Positions 39,913 to 51,180 of a stretch of 64,000 nt of DNA are shown here, piece after piece. Under the pieces are notes generated by a model. It saw only the letters and a list, made by a program, of their open reading frames with translations, made no database searches and had not been told where the DNA came from. This DNA is from Lutraria lutraria (Eukaryota; Mollusca; Bivalvia; Venerida; Mactridae), in NCBI GenBank assembly GCA_964023205.1, contig OZ026833.1, positions 47,556,441 through 47,620,440 of the forward strand, given 5' to 3'. Position 1 is the stretch's first letter. The number at the start of each line of letters is the position of its first letter. The translations under genes were made by a program, and so were the position numbers.

Positions 39913-41528
39913 GTATAATGCTTTCTACGTTAAATATATATACAGTCAAACACGTGTTAACGACCAACTCCATATAATTGCTATCCTGTGAGTAAAGACA
40001 ATTTTTTTAAACACCGTTCATTATTAAGAACAAAATAACCTCAAAATAAAGGCCCACTGCCAATAAAAGACACCTTAATATTCTATTTCAAAAGCATTGT
40101 CTTTGTCCAAAGGTTTAAGTGTTCATGTATATATGCATCGTGAATTTAGTTTTGCAAGTTTATAAACTGCTATCATAGTAAATATATATGTCGATGAAAC
40201 AGTTCCCTGTTTATGGTATACTCACGTTGGTTAGAGTGTTCGTATAACCCAACGTAACTATACAATAAACAGGGGACTGTTCCATCGACATTTTTACTGC
40301 GATAACAGTTTTACATCTTACAAACTAAATTTACGGAATACATATCAGATATTTACTTTTAACAGCTGACTAAAATTCACCGTAAACAAGAACTGTAATG
40401 CAATATTATGCATTCATATCATTCAGACATAATAATTACGTGTAAAAATACATTAAAACCAAAGCCAGACATGCACTATTAATATTCATTTATAAACCTG
40501 CATGTATGTATAAAAGAAACAGTCGCTTTTTCACGCTGCTTTACGTTTTATCTTGTTACATGTGTGCCCGGTTTTGTAGAATAAGATTATCTTTTTCAAA
40601 TAATCAACATAAAACTCAGAAAAATGTACGTTTTAATTTGTTTTACTTAGAAGTAAAGTAAAAATCAAAATAACTGATATTACCAAGAAGAAAGGTAAGA
40701 AGTTCTTACATATATAATGTTGTAAGCTAAGATTACATTGTATAAGACATGTAGTAAATGTACACCATATTGATCATTGCATTTATATAAGTTGTTTTTT
40801 ACGATGTATGAATTATCTTACAGTTGATGAAACAGTAAAGTTCATGCACGGTGTCAGAAATGGATCTTAAAATCGACACTTTTCTTTCCTTAATAAAATT
40901 TGTAATACATAATATTATTTGTAAAATTACACTAAATGGGTATATCACACTATTTGCAGACAGTTACCGTTTTCTAATATCATAATGCATATCTAAATAA
41001 GCAGGAAAGAAGCAAAATTCGTTGTTTATCTTGATAATTCCCAGTAATAACTTGTTTTTGCTTGATAAAGAATGGAATTATGTTTCAATTTCAGCAAACG
41101 GCAACAGACTTCCGCGAAACAAAACAAAGAATAATTTCGGAAACTCTTACCAGAATGCCTCTCTCCTATCTAAAGGCGCACATCACGCGGCACGTGACCT
41201 GTCGAACCGGAAACGCGTCATCAGGATGTTAGTTGTTGTTGTTTTACAGTACTTCATATGTTGGACACCTATATATGTTCTAAACACCTGGTTAGCCTTC
41301 GACTTTCGTGCCGTACTGCGCTACATTTCACCCACAGTTAAGTCCCTTGTTTTGTTATTAGCGTATACGTCATCGTTTATTCATCCAATCACGTACTGCT
41401 TTATGAACAAACAGTTCCGGGATGGAATAAAGCGACAATTTTGTCGCTCGAGACATCGGTTACTCTCCACTGTATCCTATGGCAACAGCGACAGTGGAGT
41501 AAATATTCGTGTGGGATCCCAGACGTAG
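39529..41528 (+). CDS. Cholecystokinin/gastrin-like peptide GPCR, 5' part missing
   Basis: Two exons (39529-39912, 41095-41528) join in phase 1 and give about 272 residues of a class A receptor: TM3 to TM7, the intracellular loops and a short C-tail. TM3 ends in LVAISLERYYAIC, an ERY version of the DRY motif. It is followed by QPLKSRRWQTLSHA, close to the cholecystokinin receptor sequence after TM3. Extracellular loop 2 has the expected cysteine (HACREIWPD). TM6 has CWTP and TM7 ends HPITYCFMNKQFR. The family signals through G proteins at the plasma membrane after binding a short, often sulfated, neuropeptide. The exon or exons for the N-terminus, TM1 and TM2 were not found. Other peptide receptors such as orexin/allatotropin types are less likely because the TM3/loop 2 and NKxFR sequences fit CCK receptors best. 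Confidence 0.9.
39945..40080 (+). repeat. Dispersed 'AACGACCAC'-type repeat
   Basis: Starts near CAGTCAAACACGTGTTAACG and runs through AAACACCGTTCATTATTAAG, AAATAACCTCAAAATAAAGG and AAAGACACC. The second half aligns well with 58530-58600. The pattern of repeated TTAACG-CCAC blocks recalls degenerate interspersed repeats common in marine invertebrates. Confidence 0.45.
40132..40345. mobile_element. Long inverted-repeat (foldback/MITE) element in GPCR intron
   Basis: Arms of about 90-100 bases pair across a loop of about 17 bases. The best part is ATGTCGATGAAACAGTTCCC then TGTTTATGGTATAC on the left, against GTATAGTTACG/CAATAAACAGGGGACTGTTC on the other side. Pairing continues outward through AAACTG(C/T)TATC and AATTTAG to about 40133 and 40344. 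It has no coding capacity. In the transcript it would form a long hairpin within the intron. Confidence 0.75.
41095..41528 (+). CDS. GPCR exon: TM6-TM7 and C-terminus
   Basis: Acceptor CAATTTCAG ends at 41094. The first two bases complete the split alanine codon from the previous exon. Residues run from the rest of intracellular loop 3 (rich in N, K and R), through TM6 (MLVVVVLQYFICWTPIYVL) and TM7 (LVLLLAYTSSFIHPITYCFM), to a roughly 40-residue tail ending VGSQT and a TAG stop at 41526-41528. FCRSRH after helix 8 gives a possible palmitoylated cysteine. The usual NPxxY reads HPITY. Confidence 0.92.
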
Positions 41529-42125
41529 ATGATTCGATGTATTCTGCATACCAACAAGTTGTCGGGGAAGATGTCTTACATATGGATATCTTTTGAAATT
41601 CGCATCGAAGCCAGATGAACAAATTTTATTTGGACAGTCGTATAAGACCATAGTGATGAGTTTTTAAAAGAAGTTGTAATTGTTCGTCGAATGTTTACTA
41701 CATTTTACAGATTCAACAAAAAAGAAATCAGCCGGAAGATTATTTTGAAGCATAAAATCGCCTCCCTTTTCAACAAAGAACAGAGAATGTGGCCGAATCA
41801 CAGACCGTAATTTTTAAATTTCATCTTGAATTTGAATGTACAGTAGAGCAATATTATAATATATTATACAGGATTGTTGAAAGTCTGAAATTACTAGATG
41901 AATGTGCATCACCTAAAATGTGTATTAAAGTAACAAATGATACAACTGTGCCATCAAAGAATGACTTATCCTTACATATACATATAATTAAATCAATGAA
42001 TGTCATTAGATGATTGGTTGATGTGGTACATGGGGTTATGAACACTGGAAATATTAAAAAATATATGAATCACAAATTATGCTGATTTATATCATGATTA
42101 ATAAAAGAAAAGAAAAAAATTAAAC
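41529..42125 (+). other. Probable GPCR 3' UTR with poly(A) signal
   Basis: Downstream of the TAG stop the first convincing AATAAA lies at 42100-42105, followed by an A-rich stretch. A second AATAAA occurs near 42241. The extent of the UTR is inferred only from these signals. Short open frames on both strands in this interval are not genes. Confidence 0.45.
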
Positions 42126-42299
42126 ATTTCAAATAAATTGCCTGACTTATCTAGGACATTCTCGTATAGGTACCAAATTGAAAGTTCGAATACAGTTAAA
42201 AACAATTTATTACTGTTCATGCATTTCGAGATCATAAAGAAATAAAATATTATCTGCAAGTATTTGGGAACTATATGTATATTATTTATTCTGATTTAA

Positions 42300-42560
42300 C
42301 GCCAATAAAAAATTCAGTCATACTGTGGCGGGTAGTTATCCTAACCAGCTTACATGGATTTCATTTAGCCCTTGACAAAAATTAATTACATTCTATCCAC
42401 AAGCTACTACAAAGCTACCCCACATATTAAGAGGTGGGGGACTATTTGGATGTAAGGGGATGTAATATCTTCAGTCAAATTTGACACAGCCAATGTGGTT
42501 CGAACTCACAACCTCTTTATCAGTAGACCAACGCTCTTCCAATGGAACTTACCGGGTGGG
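42300..42560 (-). repeat. tRNA-derived SINE (minus strand)
   Basis: On the minus strand the head (42555 down to 42485) has an A-box region ATTGGAAGAGCGTTGG and a clear B box GAGTTCGAACCAC, so it is tRNA-like. The acceptor ends do not pair well, so it is not a working tRNA gene. A body follows with a CACCTCTTAATATGTGGGG hairpin. The 3' end is not defined. Confidence 0.55.
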
Positions 42561-44504
42561 CTTGTGTAAATAATACGTTTAACGTACTTATCGTTCATGT
42601 GTACAGCTATCATGCCACACACCTGTTATAAAATAAACATGCTGTAGTAATATTGCTGCCAGTTCTGCCACAATTGTTGTTATATAATGCTGATCTAGTT
42701 TCCATTATCATAGTTACTCCACTAAAACAACAGTATCAAATGTATATCTGATTTATTTATGTCTTGCAACGAGTCTGTTACAACAACATTTTATCAGAAA
42801 ACAAGGCGTGTTGTTTTTCTCTGTCTGGGTGATCGTACTAAAATCGTACTGATCATCACGTTTCACACACACGAGGATGTGATAAATTTACGTAATTCTG
42901 TACGGAGACAATTAAGTCTGACAATGTAATAAACTATCACTGATAATTTATACTGCGAACACTTTTTACACGTGTCTTTGCTCTCTTTATATTGCATAAG
43001 GTGATCAGCTGTAGACAGACTGTTATATGACTAACAACAATAAAATAAATCGTCTATATATCATGTTGTAGTTAATGGTCTTATGTTTCTTGTGAACGGA
43101 GGCCAATCCAAATAATTCAAGGTCAAGACGTTTATGTAGCTTGCCAAATAAAATGAAGAGTATCACATACTTCGTGAATAACATAAAAACTCTTCAGAAG
43201 CATTGTACTCTGGTATATGCCAATGGGATAAAAGGAGAAACCATTTCCAGAAAACATCACTTGCGAAGTACCCGCCTTACCATACCGAGTAATTACATGT
43301 AGTAATAAGCCAGCCAAGTCGGCACTAACCAACATGAAAACTAGCATAAGCTATTACTTGTACCAACGGTTACATGCAATCCGAAAACTTGCTAAACTTA
43401 GATGTTAAGACTCCATTCTAAACCATCTTTTTACATTTTTGACGTATTTCGGTTACGATATATTGCATACTGTTAATGTTAATACTGAGCAATATGGCAA
43501 GATTTAAACAAAATTATTGTATTTAAATTAATGTCCTTAGCTGATAAATAATTAATAGGTCTCGTCTTTTTCTGAAAATAAGATTATTAAACAATCAATT
43601 TTACCAAACAATCTCAACTTAATTCTACCTTTCTGAGTTTTCACATTTTGTCCAGATCTATTAATAATAAAGTAGACACCTATCCCGATGTACCATGTAT
43701 GTTTGCATACATTTTGCACAAAATAACAGACCGCATGGTTGGTGTTACTGGTGGTGAAATGATGATGCATGCACATGTATTTGTTTAGACGAAAGCCTAA
43801 AGGAAAGGGGAATCATCGTGAAGAAAAACACGTGACCAATTATGTCATTTCCATGTAATTTACAACCGACATCAATAGAAATGGATTAATCGAAAGAAGA
43901 TTTAATGTTAGTCAACATTGTTTACTATAAATCCTCATTTTCCTTCATTCTGATACGTGAGACAATGTTTTCCATTCTTGGCAAGACGACAGTTCTCCTT
44001 CTATTACATGCCGATGAAATGTATGGCTTTCGTTCGCTCCGGTTAAAGATGTCCTTGCTAACATCATAGACAAAATATACCACTAAGCTGGTCAATCTAT
44101 GTTCATGACATAACTGATTTACACCCTTCGTTGTCTTTGATATGAACCAAAACAGGACAAAAATGTCCGAATTACTCATTTGCTTATTATTATGATGAAA
44201 ATAAAGACGAACTGTGTCACTTACAGATACTACAAATGTGATGTATTGGCGTAATTCTATCGGAGGAACGTTGGCTAAATGTTAATATTTCTTTGAATTA
44301 TTCATTTGACTATAAATGTCATATCTTAATATATCTTAAATATCTTAATTTGAATAACTGAATCATGAAAATAACATAAGTACCGATTCAAAGGAAACCG
44401 AGCAGCCAATTAATTCAAGCATATGTTTTAAATATAATCAAAACAGTCCATGCCAAGAAAAATACATCGATCAAGGACACAAATAAATATACACAAAGGT
44501 AAAA
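42561..44504. other. Intergenic, nothing recognised
   Basis: AT-rich sequence with short unremarkable open frames (up to 84 codons on the minus strand at 43925-44179). No gene called. Confidence 0.5.
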
Positions 44505-44591
44505 AGTCGGACCAATTTACACACCGGGTAGTCGGACCAATTTACACACTCGGTAGTCGGACCAATTTACACACCGGGTAGTCGGACCAAT
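44505..44591. repeat. 25-bp tandem repeat, 3.4 copies
   Basis: Units AGTCGGACCAATTTACACAC plus CGGGT start at 44505, 44530, 44555 and 44580 (the last incomplete). The second copy has CTCGGT in place of CCGGGT. A small local minisatellite. Confidence 0.9.
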
Positions 44592-47001
44592 ATACCAAGA
44601 GGTTAGTCTAAACAAATCATTTTGAAATAGACTTTCACATACTTAGATGAAAACATCTTTTAAGGTAGTTTCCATTCTAATCAGGTTGAATCGAGTTACA
44701 AAAGTGCATCAATAGCAACAAAATTTCAAAATAAAGCACACAGATATCGAAGAATTAAAACATTTATTAATGACGAAGCTGAACTTCTGCTGTAACGCTC
44801 GCATGTTAAAATGTTGCTGTTTGTCAGGATAAATCGGACGTTTTACTGTAAAGAGCAATGAATATTTTCTAAAAAGCAGACGTTCTGTCAAGATAATAAT
44901 TTACTAGAGGACATTTCAACATGATCTATCACAATGAGCAGTAAGCAGTTTGACATGCTTCGTTGGGAACATCTTATTTATCACTAGACTCAGAGTGAAT
45001 AATACCTTACAGCGACAGTTCTTACAACAGACGTCATAAAACATAATTTTGACCGTTTTGTGCCAAGGAAGCAATAAAGATCTCACAATACAGACATCAG
45101 TCATGAACAGACAGTAAAGATCTCACCGTACTCGTCCAAATATATTTTTTCTGCACAGCAGCATGTCCCGTGTGGCGTGTGAGACATCAAATTATAGGTA
45201 TGGGTGAACGTTTATTTACAATCACTGTACAGTTTCTAATTTTGGATATCTTTATTGTGGGATTACTACCTTTTGCAGAAGATGGATGAAACATTTATTT
45301 CCTGATTGACTGCATCATGAATACAAACAAATAACAACGAAAGTTCCTTTCGCCGTAATCGAACAGGCAGAACAAAAGTTTCCAACTAATACATAAGTAT
45401 ATTCGAAGTCGTCCGGCCAGAGACGCATTGAATAACTGGCATTTAAGATTTTGCTTTTTTCTGTACATCAGATTTGTCTCGGTGTTTACAATGTAACCTC
45501 AAAGAAATGAACTTCATAGCAAGACGTATTACATATACTTGGTATTATTAAATGTGCAACACGTTACCCACACATATCAACGTAAAAGGCCTACAATTGT
45601 TTCTTGTCGGCTAATCTTTCAGATTTATGTCCAGCGAAAGCTTGATCTTCTATAACCACCGGTTCTCTTTGACACATGCTCCTATCAAGAATAAATGGTA
45701 CAAATCAACAACAATGTAGACTAAGCTTTCTTTGACATCATTGTTTCATATTGACTGGACATGTGCGCCTTACAACTTAACAATTTATTTCCCCTCTTAT
45801 AGCAAAACAACCAAACAAGACCATGGTAAATGAAATGTAAGGTTTAGTGGAAATATGAACGGATGATTGTGTTATAATTAAGGACTATCTATTGCTTGTT
45901 GGATGAACTAACATCCAGTATAATAACTGAGACTTTAGATACAATACAATACGTTCTAGGTCACACGTGACTGACGTAAGCACCAACTATTCTATCACTA
46001 CAATTACTAGATGCTCTGTCAGGCAATCCAGTTCAGTATATCTAAATATCGTCGTGATCTTATCAAGTGAGGCATAAAATGCCAATTAATGCAATTGTCT
46101 TAAATTCAATGTACATGATAAAAATGGATGTCAATGATTGCTAAAGTTAAGCATTTCGTCTTTCTCGTGCTGATCACAGCCGAATATACCTACTACTAAA
46201 ATGTGATAATTATAATACATATAGTTATACTCTGGTAAAATGGATTGTTGTTATATTTAGTCACACAAATTGCTTAATTCTCCCCGTCTCCACAGAAGCA
46301 GACCTATAAATGTCTTGTTTTATGGGTCTTTCATTTTCTGCGATATTCACATTGTCTCAAGTGTTTATCGAATAATTTAAATGATGTCTTTAACAGTCTA
46401 TCGTGAATTATTTTCACTGAAATACCTCGGAATTAGAAAGTATTATTCTGCTCTGAAAGTTACCAGAAATTATTACAGTTATCGTTAGATCTGGTGATAA
46501 ATCAGCAGTTACCATAACAACTTGCTATTACAACTCACTTATCAAAATAAATACTGTAAAAACTATCCCAAGTAAATTATTTACATGACAAATCGTCTGT
46601 ATTCTTATATAATGTCTATTGTTCATTTGATAAGACGTCCGAGCAGAAATAACAATCTACTAATTGAAAACCAGATGATTTATAGCTCATATTGCATAAA
46701 GTTAATTCTGAAAGTTTGGAACATTTCTAAATACAGTTTTATATGATACAGACAGATGCACTCAAGTCAACTCAACCAATCTGGAACAATGCCAAAATAG
46801 TAGCAAATAGATGTGACAGTCGTGTTATGGCTTTGTTTTCTTTTGAAACGAAATACTCACTTTTGTCCAAATGTGATTGAGCCATCGACAAGGTGCTGAC
46901 GCCATCGGCAATGTTGAAGAGCATAAATATTCGGCACAACATTTTCCTAACGATGTGAAATTGTAAACCGACGATTCTATTTTGTCCTAATGTAGTGATG
47001 T
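44592..47001. other. Intergenic, nothing recognised
   Basis: No exon, RNA gene or repeat family recognised. Confidence 0.5.
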
Positions 47002-47905
47002 CACGGTGGTTAACCGGCTCGGACTTTTTTGGATCAAATCAGCGTCCCCAGACTATTTTTTTTAGATCGAGCAAAGGACTTTTAATGAATATTTGACATT
47101 TTATATGTTCTACTTATTTTATTTTAACTATTTATGTGCAACGGAACAGCACAAATGTATTTTAACAAGAAAATAATGTTAAATCAACATCTCAGAGAAC
47201 AGAGTCTATGCACAAATGTAATCAAATTGCATTTTCCCTCGCAAGATTGGGCGATACTGTCGAGTGAAGGAATAAAATGTCAATTTCTACAAAGTTTTCA
47301 TGTTTTTCAATCGATATCGTTACTGAACTGAATAATAACAATTTATCAAAGGTTACTTATCGGGTATTTATCCATTCAAAATTCGATTCATTGTTGTTAA
47401 AGAGAAAAAACAACAAACTTAGCAGCGAAGGACTTCTAGTGATCATGGAAACGGACTAGTTATGATCAGTTCCTTTGGATCGTTAAAAAACTGATAATTT
47501 GATGTCTGAAAGACCCACGTTTGACTAAAACACATTGGCAATGCACTATATATATATTTTAGAGCAGTAAACAAGCATGAAGTCTGAAAAATCTGTGTTC
47601 TTTCTTAGTTATTTCAGGTAAATGTTAATGCACTTTCACTTTCACTTGAGAAACTTCAGACTTTTTTCTTGATGTAAAGAATAAATTTACAAGAAATTGG
47701 TGATTATTTTGAATGTATGGAAAGAACAGACATGTAAATGTTCCGTGGTACAGAAATTGTAAAGTTCTTACGTGTTTTTGCGCCTGAATCAGGATGTTTG
47801 TCCATTGTTTTTAAGAAATTAATCAGTAAAAGTCCTTTGCTCGATCAAAAATAGTCTGGGGACGCTGATATGATCCAAAAAAGTCCGAGCCGGTTAACCA
47901 CCGTG
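47002..47905. mobile_element. Non-autonomous DNA transposon with ~80-bp terminal inverted repeats
   Basis: The left end (47002-47084) and right end (47827-47905) are inverted copies. They begin CACGGTGGTTAACCGGCTCG and continue through GGACTTTTTTGGATCA, ATCAGCGTCCCCAGACTATT and GATCGAGCAAAGGACTTTT, with one substitution and one indel of about 4 bases. The 740-bp interior has only short frames (65 codons at 47134-47331), so there is no transposase. The flanks (GTGATGT at the left, GTCCTTGG at the right) show no target duplication. Either the true ends differ slightly or the duplication has decayed. Confidence 0.85.
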
Positions 47906-48068
47906 GTCCTTGGCCCAATAACAAAGTCAATATAAAATCACTTGATTAATGAGAATTTATTATTTAACTATATAATATTGTATGCTTTATCTGTACAGCT
48001 ATGACAGGGGACATTATAAAGATGTTTTATCTTCTCAAGATGGCGTCCATTTCTACGTCTGTTATCAT

Positions 48069-48595
48069 TATTCGTATTGGACCTGTTTTCAGTCAATCAA
48101 ACTGCTTGAATCTCGTATTGGCCCTTCTTCTCAGTCAATCAAACTGCTTGAATCTCGTATTGGCCCTTCTTCTCAGTCAATCAAACTGCTTGAATCTCGT
48201 ATTGGACCTGTTCTCAGTCAATCAAACTGCTTGAATCTCGTATTGGCCCTTCTTCTCAGTCAATCAAACTGCTTGAATCTCGTATTGGCCCTTCTTCTCA
48301 GTCAATCAAACTGATTGAATCTCGTATTGGCCCTTCTTCTCAGTCAATCAAACTGCTTGAATCTCGCATTGGCCCTTCTTCTCAGTCAACCAAACTGCTT
48401 GAATCTCGTATTGGCCCTTCTTCTCAGTCAATCAAACTGCTTAAATCTCGTATTGGCCCTTCTTATCAGTCAATCAAACTGCTTGAATCTCGTATTGGCC
48501 CTTCTTCTCAGTCAATCAAACTGCTTGAATCTCGTATTGGCCCTTCTTATCAGTCAATCAAACTGCTTGAATCTCGTATTTGCTCATTTTTCTCG
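48069..48595 (+). repeat. 42-bp minisatellite, 12 copies
   Basis: Units of CAGTCAATCAAACTGCTTGA then ATCTCGTATTGGCCCTTCTT begin at 48091 and repeat to 48552, with a partial unit before. All are 42 bases except the third, which is 41 (GGACCTGTTCTC variant). That shifts the frame, so three overlapping plus frames share the array. Later copies carry single changes (for example TTATCAG for TTCTCAG at two places 84 bases apart, which suggests a higher-order two-unit duplication). No evidence that it is translated. Confidence 0.95.
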
Positions 48596-50235
48596 TATGA
48601 TTTGGACCTGATGTTTCTTATATTAGCCCAGTTAACCTTTATATTGACATAGTCTCTCTCATATGACACTGGGCATTTATTAAATACCACTACCAATATT
48701 ATACATCAATTAATTAATAATTCACTGCACATGTGTATATACATTTACATTATACATAAAATCGAATGTAAGAACTAATGTGGAAAAATAACACCACATA
48801 TTAATATCTATGAATCAGTACGTTGTCCAATTAAATACTTCATGATCAATATATTTTAATCGACCATGTTCGTGGTTGTATCTTATTCATATCAGGAAGG
48901 TTTGTTCTACAACCGTGTTATAATTTTGTTATGACACTTTGACGTCAACGTCATTTACAATGCGGATATGATGTCATACGGACAAAGCTAACCTTTTCTG
49001 AGCTTTTTCTGTCATCTTCACTTACCACACCGCTATGATATCAACAGAAAAGTATGCCTGTGGTTATGTAGTTCGTCCATTATTTAGCAGAGTCTCGCTT
49101 TTTATCGCTTCCTGCAATTAACTCGTATAATAAATCACGTATTACATGACCAACTTATTAAAAATCCTTTATATAGACGGTAGTTCGTACAAATTAAAAA
49201 CTGCCCCTAATTTGCAAGAAAATGAAGAAAAGCTTTTTTTAACCATTTTAATGTACTTTTATGCATGAATTACGTTCATCGAATAAAAGAAATGTATACT
49301 ATATTAATAACCGACGTTATTTATGAGATAGCATCTCTGGGTAATTTAAAACACAGACAATAATAAGCACACCTAAATGGAATGTATATAATTGTTTATA
49401 CAATTTATTTCAATGATATAAACGAGGCTTATTTCTATACTGTAAAAAAGAAGAGCGGAAGATGACAGTTGTGTTCAATAAGCAGACAGCCAAAACTACC
49501 TGAATCTCTGAAAACGCTGAAGAACGTATTTTGTTTTATTGTTTTACCTCCGCAGACTACTTTAGCCATAGTTTTTACATCAATGATCAAGGCAAACCAT
49601 GAACCCACATTTATCAACATACACAAAACATAATATCTAAAACCACAAATGCACCAACATGGTTCGCACACACCTTTAATCTTCACACGCAGCACAGCGA
49701 CGCAGTCAACAAGCATCGATCAGTACGGCCTTTACCAACAAGCACATGAGGACTGTCGTATTGGACGGAGGCCGAATATGAAATCACTTGATTGATAATG
49801 TAATACTAATAAAAGACGGACGTTTATATTTTCTTTTCATTATTCGAGCAGCATAATAACCTCAGGCAAGTTTCTATTATCGCTTGGATTTTTATCCGGT
49901 TATGATGAGTTACCATTTTTTCTAAGAAGAAGTACGGGGTCGACAAGATGAATATATATCATGTCTGTAGAAAGGCTGTTTCCGTTTTTGTTACGGTTTA
50001 ATTGTTTTCTGAGCGGTACATACAAGCAATTTATCATGTTTATGACTACAATGTAATTTTCATAATGTTTTTTTTTTCAATTTGATAAGATCAGATAATT
50101 CTATAAGTGGTTTGTATCCGATTTGTATTGATATAAACATTTGTTTATCAATGTAAGTTTGTGCGAACACCATTGTTGACAATGTTTTACACGCGAATCA
50201 TTACTTATATAATAATAATAAAGTCATGTTGTAAG
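48596..50235. other. Intergenic, nothing recognised
   Basis: AT-rich sequence. The 93-codon minus frame at 49435-49716 has no recognisable domain and is not called. Confidence 0.5.
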
Positions 50236-50450
50236 ATTATTATATAGAGGATATTAAATGAGTGTGGATTCCGTATTGAATTTATTGAACGAGTTGAATA
50301 AAACAGTATGAAGCGAGCCTTTGGCGAGCTTCATACTGTTTTATTGAACGAGTTAAATGAATAAAGGTTCGCTTCATACTGTTTTATACAACTCGTTCAA
50401 TAAATTCAATACGGAATCTACACGAATTCAATATTCTTTTTATCACATAC
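50236..50450. mobile_element. Foldback element with three related arms
   Basis: The left arm (best at 50247-50322) reads GTGTGGATTCCGTATTGAAT then TTATTGAACGAGTTGAATAA and ACAGTATGAAGCGAGCCTTT. The right arm (to about 50435) is its inverted copy with few changes. Inside lies a third, shorter inverted copy (GAGCTTCATACTGTTTTATT then GAACGAGTT, 50327-50353) that pairs with the left arm to form a tighter hairpin. It has no coding capacity. The structure suggests a foldback MITE that suffered an internal inverted duplication. Confidence 0.75.
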
Positions 50451-50714
50451 CTTGAAAATAAGGCGAAAAACAACACACCTGTTTTACATTGCTACTAATA
50501 ACAAGAGTGACACATGCGTAATAAGACTTTTTAATCAGGAGCACAAAAATAGTTACATTATGACACATCATAAATAATAAATGTGTGAACATATCTAACG
50601 ATGTGAACAGTATCTTTGCTTACTCAAATTGTTAAAATCAATTCAACATTACTCCTGTGAAGTTATAATTTTGAAAAACATGTACCAATCAATTTCTATG
50701 TTTCATCAAGTTCA

Positions 50715-50735
50715 TGACGTCATTTCGTGACGTCA
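50715..50735. promoter_or_regulatory. Two CRE-like palindromes
   Basis: Two perfect TGACGTCA octamers lie at 50715-50722 and 50728-50735. This is the consensus for CREB/ATF-type factors, but no gene start is recognised nearby. They may instead be part of a repeat: GGTATGTGATAAA at 50791-50803 is an inverted match to TTTATCACATACC at 50438-50450. Confidence 0.3.
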
Positions 50736-51078
50736 TTTACATGTTATATGCACGGCCATATCGTTTTTATGCACAGCAAAAACGGCACGGGTATGTGATA
50801 AAGTCATATCTTTTCCTTACAAGGAAAATTTTGTCTGATTTAAAAGTTTAATTGTAGAAATTGTCGTTTTAATTGCAATTCAGGTTCACAAATACAAATA
50901 TAAGTAATGATGATTTTTGTTCCCTATCAATGAAGCTGGTATATCATGAAAGTGATATCTGAATCAGAAAGAATAATAATGTAATTAAGTACTGAGTAAA
51001 ATCAAAGAACTGAAAGTACTCGCGGAAACTGAATTCATATAGACTTGTTCTGTAACATTAAACGGTCACTAATTCCAA

Positions 51079-51180
51079 GGCGGATTTAGAAAAATAAACA
51101 TTTTACTTCGGTTCGCATCAAAATTCATGCGCACCGAGCGAGTGACGGATATGGAAATCTGAACTATCGTCCTGTTTCGT
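51079..51180 (+). repeat. Dispersed repeat family R3, copy 1
   Basis: One of three same-strand copies (others 57418-57512 and 60146-60242). Shared order: GGCGGAT, an A-rich gap, a TACTT block, GGT(C/T)CGCAT, AAAATTCATGCGCACC, GAGCGAGTGACGG, then TATGGAAATCTGAACTATCG. The family class is unknown. The other two copies lie inside introns of the SLC5 gene, antisense to it. Confidence 0.6.

Larger units (their letters stand above)
39913..41094 (+). other. GPCR intron between TM5 and TM6 exons
   Basis: A 1,182-bp phase-1 GT-AG intron. It contains a dispersed repeat (39945-40080) and a long inverted repeat (40132-40345); the rest is plain AT-rich sequence. It interrupts intracellular loop 3, the most variable loop of these receptors. 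Confidence 0.8.

Noticed and set aside
42485..42560. Possible tRNA gene on the minus strand
   Set aside because: The A and B boxes and a short T-arm stem are present, but the acceptor stem pairs poorly and a SINE-like body follows.
48001..48611. Three plus frames encoding SQSNCLNLVLALLL-type repeats
   Set aside because: They are the same 42-bp minisatellite read in shifting frames; one 41-base unit breaks the frame.
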